From assembly GCA_902477765.1 (NCBI GenBank), contig CABSIM010000026.1, forward strand, positions 1-35,238: a stretch of DNA of 35,238 nucleotides. The letters are read 5' to 3'. Below, in pieces: positions 7,892 through 15,210 of the stretch. Positions within the stretch are counted from its first letter, which is position 1, and each line of letters opens with the position of its first letter. Position numbers and translations under genes: made by a program. The notes beneath the pieces are model-generated. The model saw only the letters and a list, made by a program, of their open reading frames with translations. It had not been told where the DNA came from and did no database searches. The DNA is from an uncultured Clostridiaceae bacterium. GTDB taxonomy: Bacteria; Bacillota; Clostridia; Lachnospirales; Lachnospiraceae.

Positions 7892-7920
7892 GGGGAGCGC
7901 TAATAACACTCCCCCTTTTT
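7892..7920 (+). terminator. Hairpin with T-run between tctC and tctB genes (attenuator)
   Basis: GGGGAG (7892-7897) pairs with CTCCCC (7909-7914), followed by C and TTTTT. It probably terminates part of the transcription after the binding-protein gene, giving more receptor than membrane subunits. Confidence 0.65.
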
Positions 7921-7944
7921 ACTCAAAAGATTGGAGTTGGAAAT

Positions 7945-8409
7945 ATGAGAAAAGGAAACATTATCGCGGGTATTCTCTGCGGATTGCTGGCAATTTATGT
8001 CATTGTCACAACCATGGGCTATCCGACTGCAGAAGCCTATGGCACAGGCGTACCGGGACCGGGTCTCTGGCCGGGAATCGTCGGGGTTCTTCTTCTGATC
8101 TGTTCCATTGGTCTGATTGCAGGTACCCTGAGGATGAAAAAAGACGCCCTTCCTGAACTTCCCATGTGGACGGAGGGAACCAGACGTGTTTATGTTACCA
8201 TGGCGATCCTGATCGTATATGTGGCAGTCCTGTCTGTTGTGGGCTTCATCATTCCGTCTGTCATCATGCTGTTTATTTTCATTCAGTGGTTCAGCAAGAT
8301 GCAGATCTGGAAAAGCGCAGTGATTGCGGTGGTATGTACTCTGGTTGTTTATTTTGTGTTCAAATCCCTGCTGAATGTGCCGGTGGATTTCGGCATGTTC
8401 TATCTGTAG
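7945..8409 (+). CDS. tctB: TTT transporter small membrane subunit (TctB family)
   Basis: Small integral membrane protein (154 residues) with about four hydrophobic segments: near residues 4-24, 35-53, 70-105 and 118-138. The segment GVPGPGLWPGIVGVLLL is typical of TctB. It sits between the receptor and the large permease gene, as in other TTT operons, and ends 19 bases before the TctA start. The ribosome binding site is modest (TTGGAG, about nine bases upstream). The function of TctB proteins is poorly defined; it is needed with TctA for transport. Confidence 0.88.
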   Translation: MRKGNIIAGILCGLLAIYVIVTTMGYPTAEAYGTGVPGPGLWPGIVGVLLLICSIGLIAGTLRMKKDALPELPMWTEGTRRVYVTMAILIVYVAVLSVVGFIIPSVIMLFIFIQWFSKMQIWKSAVIAVVCTLVVYFVFKSLLNVPVDFGMFYL

Positions 8410-8428
8410 AAAAGGAGGAGCGAAAGGT

Positions 8429-9910
8429 ATGAATTTATTGGTTGAAGTAGTTCAGAGCGCATTCAGCCCCATGGTACTTTTCTACATGTTTGCAGGCGTG
8501 GCGGCAGGTATCTGTATCGGAGCCCTTCCGGGTCTGACCGCAACCATGGGTGTTGCCCTTCTTCTTCCCCTGACCTTCGGCATGGATGCCACAGCAGGTA
8601 TCCTGATGCTTCTTGGTATTTATGTGGGAGCCATTTACGGCGGTTCCATTTCCGCTATTCTGCTGCATACACCGGGTACTCCGGCTTCTGCGGCAACTGC
8701 CATTGACGGATATGAATTTTCCAAACGCGGCGAAGCCGGACGTGCTCTGGGCATCGCCACACTGTCCAGCTATATCGGCGGTGTTGTAAGCTGTCTGTGC
8801 CTCTGGCTCATCAGCCCCCAGCTGGCAAAACTGGCCCTGAAATTCAGTTCTGCAGAATTCTTCCTTCTGGCCACCTTCGGTCTCTGCATTATTGCAAATA
8901 TCTCCGGAGAAAACATGGCAAAGGGACTGATCTGCGGTTTCCTGGGTGTTCTGACAGCTACCATCGGTATCGACAGTGTAACCAGCTATATCCGTTTCTC
9001 TGATCATCCGGACCTGCTTTCCGGCGTACAGTACATTCCGGTTATGATCGGTCTGTTCGCTTTAAGCCAGGCATTTGAGACCATTGAAGACATTTATTCC
9101 AAGGATGAGGTGGATACCAAGGTTACCCGTGTTCTTCCCACCAAGGAAGACGTGAAGACCATGTTCCGCGTGGCACCTGTCACCGGTCTGATCGGTACGT
9201 TCATCGGTATTGTTCCCGGCGCCGGCGCTGATATCGGATCTTTTGTGGGATATAATACAGCCCGCAGCATGTCCAAGCATCCGGAACTGTTCGGAAAAGG
9301 AAGCCCGGAAGCAGTTGCTGCTTCTGAAGGCGGAAACAACGGTGTAACCGGTGGTGCCATGATCCCCATGCTGACACTTGGTGTCCCCGGAGATGCGGTG
9401 GCAGCCATCATGATCGGTGCTCTGACCATTCAGGGCCTGACACCGGGACCGATGCTGTTCAACACCAACAAAGTTCTTGTATACACAATCTTCCTGGGAA
9501 TGTTTGTTGCAAACACCATCATGGTGCTGCTGGGCTTCAGCTGCATCCGTCTGTTTACAAAGGTTCTGAGCGTTCCGAAGACGATTCTGACTCCGGTTAT
9601 TTTCCTGCTCTGCATCATCGGCAGCTTTGCCATGAGAAACAACCTGTTTGACGTGGGAGTCATGCTGGTGGCAGGAATTATCGGCTATTTCATGGGCAAG
9701 GTAAAGATCCCCACCAGCCCGGCAATTCTCGGACTGATTCTGGGACCGATGGCAGAGAAGAACTTCCGTACAGCTCTGCTGAAATCCGGCGGAGACCCGG
9801 TGGTATTCTTCAATACTCCCATCTGCTGGTTCTTCCTTGCACTGATCGCGCTGACTCTGTTCGGAGCAGTACACGGCCAGGTAAAGAAAATGAGAGCTGC
9901 AAAACAATAA
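8429..9910 (+). CDS. tctA: TTT transporter large permease (TctA family)
   Basis: Main membrane subunit (493 residues, about 11-12 membrane segments) of the secondary transporter that takes solute from the lipoprotein receptor using an ion gradient. Family motifs are GALPGLTATMGVALLLPLTF near residue 35, YGGSISAILLHTPGTPASA, GIVPGAGADIGSFVGYN, GVTGGAMIPMLTLGVPGD and LTPGPMLF. The start at 8429 is preceded by AAAGGAGGAG eight bases upstream; the longer frame from 8375 overlaps the tctB gene and lacks support. A strong terminator follows. Confidence 0.95.
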   Translation: MNLLVEVVQSAFSPMVLFYMFAGVAAGICIGALPGLTATMGVALLLPLTFGMDATAGILMLLGIYVGAIYGGSISAILLHTPGTPASAATAIDGYEFSKRGEAGRALGIATLSSYIGGVVSCLCLWLISPQLAKLALKFSSAEFFLLATFGLCIIANISGENMAKGLICGFLGVLTATIGIDSVTSYIRFSDHPDLLSGVQYIPVMIGLFALSQAFETIEDIYSKDEVDTKVTRVLPTKEDVKTMFRVAPVTGLIGTFIGIVPGAGADIGSFVGYNTARSMSKHPELFGKGSPEAVAASEGGNNGVTGGAMIPMLTLGVPGDAVAAIMIGALTIQGLTPGPMLFNTNKVLVYTIFLGMFVANTIMVLLGFSCIRLFTKVLSVPKTILTPVIFLLCIIGSFAMRNNLFDVGVMLVAGIIGYFMGKVKIPTSPAILGLILGPMAEKNFRTALLKSGGDPVVFFNTPICWFFLALIALTLFGAVHGQVKKMRAAKQ

Positions 9911-9925
9911 ATACCGAAACGGCAC

Positions 9926-9958
9926 GGGCCGGAAGCGCTGAGCTTCCGGCCCTCTTTA
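9926..9958 (+). terminator. Intrinsic terminator of the TTT operon
   Basis: GGGCCGGAAGC and GCTTCCGGCCC form a perfect 11-bp stem with a five-base loop (9926-9952), followed by TCTTTA. Confidence 0.88.
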
Positions 9959-9988
9959 TATATACGGATGCCGGAGGAAGCCGGAAAA

Positions 9989-10017
9989 TTGACTTTTCCG
10001 GTCAGGTATGAAATAAT
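9989..10017 (+). promoter_or_regulatory. Promoter of the LysR regulator gene
   Basis: TTGACT (9989-9994), a 17-base spacer and AATAAT (10012-10017), starting about 30 bases after the TTT operon terminator. Confidence 0.65.
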
Positions 10018-10071
10018 AGGACAGGTAAACCCAAGATGCTGAAAATTCTAAAACCACCAGGGAGGTATCCG

Positions 10072-10971
10072 ATGACAATACGTAATCTGCAGATTTTTCT
10101 GGAGGTGGCAAAGGCCGGAAGCATGAGCCTGGCGGCCAAAAGCCTTTATCTTTCCCAGCCTACGGTCAGCCATGCAATTTCCAGCCTGGAAAGCGAGTAT
10201 AACACACAGCTTTTTGACAGAACGCCTCACAGGCTGTTTCTGACCCAGACGGGAAGAACACTGATGGAAGAGGCGTCCAATGTCCTGCAGGCCATGGACC
10301 ATCTTCAGGAAGCCATGCGGTCGCCGGATGCCAATACATCCATACACATAGGTGCGTCGGTAACCGTTGCCTCCAGCATCATGGATTCTCTTCTGGATTC
10401 TTTTAAAGAAAAGTATCCCCAGATGGAAACCAGGCTGTTTATCAGCAATACCTCGGCCATTGAAGAGGCAATGGAAAACAATGAAGTGGATCTGGCCATT
10501 GTGTCAGGAGAAATCCATAATGCCATGATCGAAACCAGAAAGATCATCGAGGATTATCAGGTGTGCGTGTGCAGAAGCGATCATCCGCTGGCAGGCAGAA
10601 AAAAAGTCACCCTGGAGGAACTGAGCAAAGAGAAGTTTGTCATGCTTCTCAGCTCAAGATGGACCAGGGCGACATTTGAAAATTATGTCAAGGACAAAGG
10701 ATATTCCCTTAATATTGTATGTGAATGCTCCAACACCGGTCTGGTAAAGGAGCAGGTCCTGAAGGGGCACGGGATTACGGTGATTTCAGCAAGAGTCGTG
10801 GAAAAGGAACTTCTGTCAGGAAAGCTGTCCCTGATCCGATGCGAAGGATGCAGCTGGCAGCGCCCCTTTATTCTTGCATACAGGAAACAGAAGTACCTGT
10901 CACGTCCCCTTCAGGACTTTATACAGCTGGCAGATCATTACCGGGACGATGATATCCGGAAACTTCTCTGA
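10072..10971 (+). CDS. LysR-family transcriptional regulator
   Basis: A 299-residue LysR regulator. The N-terminal winged helix (residues 1-60) reads MTIRNLQIFLEVAKAGSMS, then AAKSLYLSQPTVSHAISSLE, which is the recognition helix region, and FDRTPHRLFLTQTGR. The remaining 210 residues form the periplasmic-binding-like effector domain. The start ATG at 10072 has GGGAGGT five bases upstream. It has its own promoter after the TTT transporter operon and converges on the permease/HD pair on the other strand. It may regulate either neighbour; the effector is unknown. LysR proteins usually activate from a divergent site, but here no gene diverges from it. Confidence 0.93.
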   Translation: MTIRNLQIFLEVAKAGSMSLAAKSLYLSQPTVSHAISSLESEYNTQLFDRTPHRLFLTQTGRTLMEEASNVLQAMDHLQEAMRSPDANTSIHIGASVTVASSIMDSLLDSFKEKYPQMETRLFISNTSAIEEAMENNEVDLAIVSGEIHNAMIETRKIIEDYQVCVCRSDHPLAGRKKVTLEELSKEKFVMLLSSRWTRATFENYVKDKGYSLNIVCECSNTGLVKEQVLKGHGITVISARVVEKELLSGKLSLIRCEGCSWQRPFILAYRKQKYLSRPLQDFIQLADHYRDDDIRKLL

Positions 10972-10996
10972 AAAACGGCATGTGCGTCCGGAGGGA

Positions 10997-12223
10997 TCAG
11001 CGGTATAATCCGGTGAAGCCCAGGAGCCCCGCAAACAGCATGGATACAGCGCTGATGATGATCAGCTGAGTAAAGAATCGGTTTTTGTCCGTATCTTCAT
11101 TGACATTTGCCATAATGAGGCCGCCCATGCCTGACATGGGGGAATAGGCGGAAAGGTGAGAGCCTACGATCACTGCGGAAATCAGGGAAGATACGGTAAC
11201 GCCTCCCACATCGGCGGCAATATCCGCTGTGGTGGGAATCAGTGTGGGCATGACGACGCCGACAGCGCTGGAAACCAGGGACATGAGACCGCCGATGACC
11301 GCCATGACGGGCGCCGCCGTCCGGGATGTCATGATGCCGGAAAGCGCGGAGGAAACCATTTCAATGCCGCCTACCTGATCCACAACGGTGATCAGAATAT
11401 TGATGCCTGCAATCATCAGAAAAGTTCCCCAGGGAACAGCTTTCAGCGCTTCATTCTGACGCACAAGGCCGAAAGACGCCAGAAGCGTTGCAGCCGCAAA
11501 GGCAACCAGGTATAATTCGTATTTCATAACCAGTACGCCCACCACAAACAGGAAAATAATCAGGATAGTGAATTTCTGCTCGGTGGTAACTGTGATTTTT
11601 TCTTTTCCGGACACCGGATGATTCTGGAGACGATAGCCGCCCAGAAGTACATAGAGGATGATGCCTTCCAGGAGTGCGGCAAGAGTCAGTCCCCAGAAAA
11701 TGGGCCAGTAATTGGTGACTCCCACTTCCGCGGCCAGGGAACTGGCCACGATTCCTGTGGAAGAAAGAGGAAACAGAGTTCCGAACAGGGCGCCGGAAGC
11801 GGTGATGGTTCCCATCAGAAGATCCGAAATTTTCTCCCGTTTCGCAACGGCCATGGCCATGGGAATCATGATGGAATTGGCCGGAAGGGGGCCGGGTCCC
11901 AGGGCAGTCAGGACAGCATTGGCAAAAAAGAAGAAAATGGGAACCAGCCGGTTTCTTCCCCTTGAGACTTTTTCGATGGCATGGGCGATGAGGTCCATGG
12001 TTCCATTGGTCTTTGCCATGAAAAACATAAGGGAGACACCCACCAGACGAAGATAAAGCTGGAGAGGAAATCCTTTCATAATGTCATTGGCAGACATCCC
12101 TGCAAAGAATGTGCCCACCAGAAAAGCAAAGGTGATTCCCAGAAGTCCGGTATTCACTTTGCGGAAGAAGCCGATTGCAATGGCTGTAATCAGGGCGAGA
12201 ATCGCCAGAATCTGTACGTTCAT
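10997..12223 (-). CDS. SLC13 / MatC-like dicarboxylate permease
   Basis: Polytopic membrane protein (408 residues, about 11 hydrophobic segments). It resembles the MatC N-terminal type of the ion transporter superfamily: the opening MNVQILAILALITAIAIGF is followed by KVNTGLLGITFAFLVGTF, and LTALGPGPLPANSIMIPMAM resembles a helical-hairpin substrate loop. SAVGVVMPTLIPT forms a second such loop in the C-terminal half. These carriers usually move dicarboxylates such as malonate or related acids. It lies 29 bases behind an HD-domain gene on the same strand and is probably co-transcribed with it. The ribosome site is weak (GGAAAGGA, about 11 bases from the start). The substrate is not determinable here. 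Confidence 0.85.
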   Translation of the reverse strand: MNVQILAILALITAIAIGFFRKVNTGLLGITFAFLVGTFFAGMSANDIMKGFPLQLYLRLVGVSLMFFMAKTNGTMDLIAHAIEKVSRGRNRLVPIFFFFANAVLTALGPGPLPANSIMIPMAMAVAKREKISDLLMGTITASGALFGTLFPLSSTGIVASSLAAEVGVTNYWPIFWGLTLAALLEGIILYVLLGGYRLQNHPVSGKEKITVTTEQKFTILIIFLFVVGVLVMKYELYLVAFAAATLLASFGLVRQNEALKAVPWGTFLMIAGINILITVVDQVGGIEMVSSALSGIMTSRTAAPVMAVIGGLMSLVSSAVGVVMPTLIPTTADIAADVGGVTVSSLISAVIVGSHLSAYSPMSGMGGLIMANVNEDTDKNRFFTQLIIISAVSMLFAGLLGFTGLYR

Positions 12224-12252
12224 TTCTGTTTAACCGTCCTTTCCCATATGAA

Positions 12253-12822
12253 TCAGTAATTCTGCGGAAGACCGGCAAAGGCTTTGAACGGATCAAAGTT
12301 CAGCAGGTCAATTTTGTTGACAACCGCAGCTTCCGGACTGCGGAATTTTCTGACTCCGTCCTGCACATGCACGGCAATGATGTGGATGACTTCATCCGGA
12401 AGGCCGTGTCTGGCGGCAAGACAGGCTCCGGACACGGAATGATGCATCAGCTTTCCGCTGTCACTGATTACAGGATTCCCGTCATTATCTTTTCTGTACT
12501 CCACAATTTTTCCCACATCATGAAGCAGGGCTCCGGCCATTAAAACAGAATAATTCCACTGGTATTCCGGATGTGTGCCGTCGTAGCACCGGCGGAGCAT
12601 CTGGTATGCCTGATCGGTCATATAAGCCACTGCCCGCATGTGTTCGCGGAGAGAAATGGTGACGCCGGGAATGTTCACGGAAAACGGAAGCACAGCCAGC
12701 TCATCCAGAGTCCATCCGCCGATAATTCTTGCCTCTTCAAACGTATCTTCAATTTTCTGCCGGAGAGCGGGATCTTGGATCAGATGAAGCTCAGGGATAA
12801 AATCTTCCCAGGTGTTGTACAT
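12253..12822 (-). CDS. HD-domain phosphohydrolase
   Basis: A 189-residue protein with the metal-binding HD pattern: H61 in REHMRA, H101-D102 in ALLHDVGKIVEY, H127/H128 in LMHHSVSG and an Asp in the VNKIDLLNFD region. HD proteins of this size hydrolyse phosphate esters of nucleotides or other small molecules. A good GAGGAG lies eight bases upstream of the ATG. It is the first gene of a two-gene unit with the MatC-like permease, an uncommon pairing that hints at hydrolysis of an imported compound or of a regulatory nucleotide; this is inference. It diverges from the AraC regulator across 206 bp of AT-rich DNA. Confidence 0.87.
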   Translation of the reverse strand: MYNTWEDFIPELHLIQDPALRQKIEDTFEEARIIGGWTLDELAVLPFSVNIPGVTISLREHMRAVAYMTDQAYQMLRRCYDGTHPEYQWNYSVLMAGALLHDVGKIVEYRKDNDGNPVISDSGKLMHHSVSGACLAARHGLPDEVIHIIAVHVQDGVRKFRSPEAAVVNKIDLLNFDPFKAFAGLPQNY

Positions 12823-13028
12823 AAGGATTCTCCTCTCTTTTAATAAAAATCAATAAAAATTATTAAATTTTACGATATTTATTATAACATCTGTACAATA
12901 TAGAGTAAAATGCATTATTTTCGATAACGGGATTTATATTTATCTATATACCGGACAGAACAAAACATATAAAGTCGGGAAGAATGTGCTGACTTTGAGT
13001 ATGATACTGTCAGAAGGAAGGTGTGAGC

Positions 13029-13886
13029 ATGGACTGGGTTGAGAGCATCCACAGAGCCATTCAGTATATTGAAGACAATCTCGGAGAGGACCTGACCATA
13101 CAGGAGATTGCAAAACAGGCGGCATTGTCTCCTTTTTACTTTCAGAAAGGGTTTGCCATGCTGTGCGGCATGACAGTGGGAGAGTATATTCGCCGGCGCC
13201 GGCTTTCCGCTGCCGGTATGGAGATCCTCATGACGGACCGGAAAATTATTGATATTGCCCTGGAGTCCGGATATGACTCTCCGGACAGTTTTACCAGAGC
13301 CTTTGCCCGGTTTCACGGCATTACACCTGCTGCATTGAGGAAAAGCGGGGGCGCAGTCTGTTCCTTTGCTCCGCTGAAAATCAAAGTCACACTGGAAGGT
13401 GGTAAAAACATGGAATGCAAAATTATGAAAAAAGAGGCGTTTACGGTACTCTGCCGTGCCAAAACGTTCAGGTATGAGGAGGCCGCCGTGCAGATTCCCC
13501 GGTTCTGGGCGGAACATTTCCGTACAGGCGGCGGCAAGGTGGTGTGCGGCATGTACGGCATCAACCTGGATGAGAGCATGGGAGGCAGTGAGTTCGAATA
13601 TCTTATCGCGGATACTTATGATCCCTCAGAGGAAATTCCCGATGGCTTTACGACACGTACCATTCCCGCCCACACCTGGGCAGTATTCCCCTGTACAGGA
13701 AAGATGCCCCAGGCACTTCAGGGACTGAACCAGCAGATTTTTTCCCAGTGGCTGCCCACCAATACAGAGTATAAAATAGCTGCCGGCATCAATGTGGAGA
13801 TGTACAGTGATGCCAGCAGATTTGAAAACGGAACACAGGATCAGGACTATTACTGCGAAATCTGGATTCCTGTGGAAAAGAAATAA
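13029..13886 (+). CDS. AraC-family regulator with GyrI-like effector domain
   Basis: A 285-residue regulator. Residues 1-105 hold the two helix-turn-helix units of AraC/XylS proteins (IQEIAKQAALSPFYFQKGF, then DIALESGYDSPDSFTRAF, the typical second helix, and FHGITPAALRK). Residues 125-285 form a GyrI/SOUL-type small-molecule-binding domain starting MECKIMKKEAFTVLC and ending in CEIWIPVEKK. The ATG at 13029 has GAAGGAAGG six to eight bases upstream; a GTG at 13023 is too close to that site. Such proteins often sense hydrophobic or cationic compounds. It diverges from the HD/permease pair and may regulate it. Confidence 0.92.
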   Translation: MDWVESIHRAIQYIEDNLGEDLTIQEIAKQAALSPFYFQKGFAMLCGMTVGEYIRRRRLSAAGMEILMTDRKIIDIALESGYDSPDSFTRAFARFHGITPAALRKSGGAVCSFAPLKIKVTLEGGKNMECKIMKKEAFTVLCRAKTFRYEEAAVQIPRFWAEHFRTGGGKVVCGMYGINLDESMGGSEFEYLIADTYDPSEEIPDGFTTRTIPAHTWAVFPCTGKMPQALQGLNQQIFSQWLPTNTEYKIAAGINVEMYSDASRFENGTQDQDYYCEIWIPVEKK

Positions 13887-13910
13887 ATATTTTCCGTCAG
13901 GCATGAAGAT

Positions 13911-13965
13911 AAAAAAGGAGCGGCTGCTCCGCGGATGAATCATCATCTGCGGAATGGCCGCTCCT
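13911..13965 (-). terminator. Terminator of the rubrerythrin gene (possibly bidirectional)
   Basis: AGGAGCGGC (13916-13924) pairs with GCCGCTCCT (13957-13965), enclosing a second helix TCCGCGGATGA / TCATCTGCGGA with one G-T pair. On the minus strand it runs into six Ts (complement of 13911-13916), so it fits rubrerythrin termination best. It lies between convergent genes and may also stop the AraC transcript. Confidence 0.85.
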
Positions 13966-13987
13966 GTATAGTTTAAAACGATATGGA

Positions 13988-14530
13988 TTAGTTGAAGTAT
14001 CTCTTCAGAAGGCCTTCAAATGCCTTGCCGTGACGGGCCTCATCGCGTGCCATTTCATGAACGGTATCATGGATTGCATCCAGGTTGGCAGCTTTTGCAC
14101 GTTTTGCAAGATCGAACTTGCCGGCAGTAGCACCGTTTTCAGCTTCTACACGCATTTCCAGATTCTTCTTGGTGGAAGCAGTTACAACTTCGCCCAGAAG
14201 TTCTGCAAATTTTGCAGCATGCTCAGCCTCTTCGTATGCAGCCTTTTCCCAGTAAAGACCGATTTCCGGATAACCTTCTCTGTGGGCAACTCTTGCCATT
14301 GCCAGATACATGCCGACTTCACGGCACTCACCTTCGTAGTTTGCTCTCAGGTCCATGATGATATCTTCGCTGGCACCCTGTGCAACACCTACTTCATGCT
14401 CAGCAGCCCATGCCATGTCAGCAGCCTGCTCTTTGAACTTGGAAGCCGGTGCGCCGCATACCGGACATTTCTCCGGAGCTGCATCGCCTTCATGAACATA
14501 ACCACATACCATACAAACAAATTTCTTCAT
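13988..14530 (-). CDS. Reverse rubrerythrin (NADH peroxidase type)
   Basis: A 180-residue protein with a rubredoxin-type Fe(Cys)4 domain at the N-terminus (C6, C9, C22, C25: VCMVCG and CPVCG), followed by a ferritin-like di-iron four-helix domain (YEGECREVGMY, YEEAEHAAKF and ARDEARHGKAF give the Glu/His ligands). This domain order is reversed from classical rubrerythrin and matches the clostridial reverse rubrerythrins, which reduce H2O2 and oxygen using NADH-derived electrons. It has a strong promoter and AAAGGAGA ribosome site, and shares its orientation with a PerR-like gene just upstream; an oxidative-stress role is well supported. Confidence 0.95.
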   Translation of the reverse strand: MKKFVCMVCGYVHEGDAAPEKCPVCGAPASKFKEQAADMAWAAEHEVGVAQGASEDIIMDLRANYEGECREVGMYLAMARVAHREGYPEIGLYWEKAAYEEAEHAAKFAELLGEVVTASTKKNLEMRVEAENGATAGKFDLAKRAKAANLDAIHDTVHEMARDEARHGKAFEGLLKRYFN

Positions 14531-14564
14531 ATCATTTTCTCCTTTTTATATTTAAATTAATAAT

Positions 14565-14577
14565 AGTAATTGTTACT
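14565..14577. promoter_or_regulatory. Possible PerR-type operator upstream of rubrerythrin
   Basis: AGTAA-TTG-TTACT dyad within an AT-rich stretch, just downstream of the -10 box of the rubrerythrin promoter. It only loosely resembles the PerR box (TTATAATNATTATAA). The assignment rests on position and on the neighbouring PerR-like gene. Confidence 0.4.
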
Positions 14578-14583
14578 GATATC

Positions 14584-14612
14584 AATATACTATACAGGCC
14601 CTGATTTGTCAA
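14584..14612 (-). promoter_or_regulatory. Promoter of the rubrerythrin gene
   Basis: On the minus strand TTGACA (complement of 14607-14612), a 17-base spacer and TATATT (complement of 14584-14589). It is a near-consensus vegetative promoter, and its -35 box lies at the 3' end of the upstream fur-family gene. Confidence 0.8.
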
Positions 14613-15013
14613 GAGGATTTTCTGATTTTTTTCCGGAGACAGGATTCGCATTCTCCATAAAAAAATATGGTGTGGGAATCTGCACGGCCAGGCAGGTTTT
14701 CCGGAAGCAGTTCGGAGGTTTCATGGACCAGTTCCACAGGAAGGTCCAGAATCGCTCCGCAGTCCCTGCAGATGAAATGGTAATGGGGCTCCGTACGGAA
14801 GTCAAAATGTTCTGAGCCGTCGCCGCAGGAAAAGCGGATGATCTCTCCAAGCTCCACGAGAAGATTCAGATTGCGGTATACAGTTCCCAGACTGATATTG
14901 GGAAATTCTTCCCGAATGGACAGATAGAGAGCATCGGCTGTGGGATGATCCGTACGGTTCATCAGACAGTTCTTGATAGATTCCCGCTGACGGCTGTACT
15001 TCAGTGTCTTCAT
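14609..15013 (-). CDS. perR: Fur-family regulator, PerR-like
   Basis: A 134-residue Fur-superfamily repressor. It has the winged helix with HPTADALYLSIREEFPNIS and LGTVYRNLNLL, the metal-site region EHFDFRTEPHYHFIC, and the structural zinc cysteines C82/C85 and C122/C125 (CRDC, CESC). The FDF and HYH pattern and the HPTAD histidine are shared with Bacillus PerR, which senses peroxide by Fe-catalysed His oxidation. The ATG at 15013 with AAGGAG upstream is chosen over a longer frame to 15118, whose extra 35 residues would run through the AT-rich promoter region. The neighbouring rubrerythrin supports PerR over Fur; the feo genes lie 7.5 kb away. Confidence 0.87.
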   Translation of the reverse strand: MKTLKYSRQRESIKNCLMNRTDHPTADALYLSIREEFPNISLGTVYRNLNLLVELGEIIRFSCGDGSEHFDFRTEPHYHFICRDCGAILDLPVELVHETSELLPENLPGRADSHTIFFYGECESCLRKKIRKSS

Positions 15014-15070
15014 GCCTGTCACTCCTTTACAATAGAATAGTGTCATCGTATATTTCCATGAATTAAAAAC

Positions 15071-15089
15071 AATAATAATTTTTATTATT
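15071..15089. promoter_or_regulatory. AT-rich dyad resembling a PerR/Fur box
   Basis: AATAATAA and TTATTATT separated by TTT, within a longer run of A/T, between the divergent perR-like gene and the 1615-residue protein gene. Its position allows autoregulation of perR and possibly control of the divergent gene. Confidence 0.5.
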
Positions 15090-15144
15090 ATATTATCAGA
15101 CATTGCGGGAGAAGTCAATGGAAATTTAATTTGGAAGAATCTGC

Positions 15145-15173
15145 TTGAAACGCCGGAAAAATCTCATTATACT
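15145..15173 (+). promoter_or_regulatory. Promoter of the large multidomain protein operon
   Basis: TTGAAA (15145-15150), a 17-base spacer and TATACT (15168-15173), giving a leader of about 30 bases. Confidence 0.78.
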
Positions 15174-15210
15174 AAAGAAAAACGCTGGTGCGGATTGAAG
15201 AGGTGATGAT

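Noticed and set aside
12823..13028. Promoters for the divergent HD and AraC genes
   Set aside because: TATAAT on the minus strand (within 12880-12892) and several AT-rich boxes are present, but none has a convincing -35 partner, so none was annotated.
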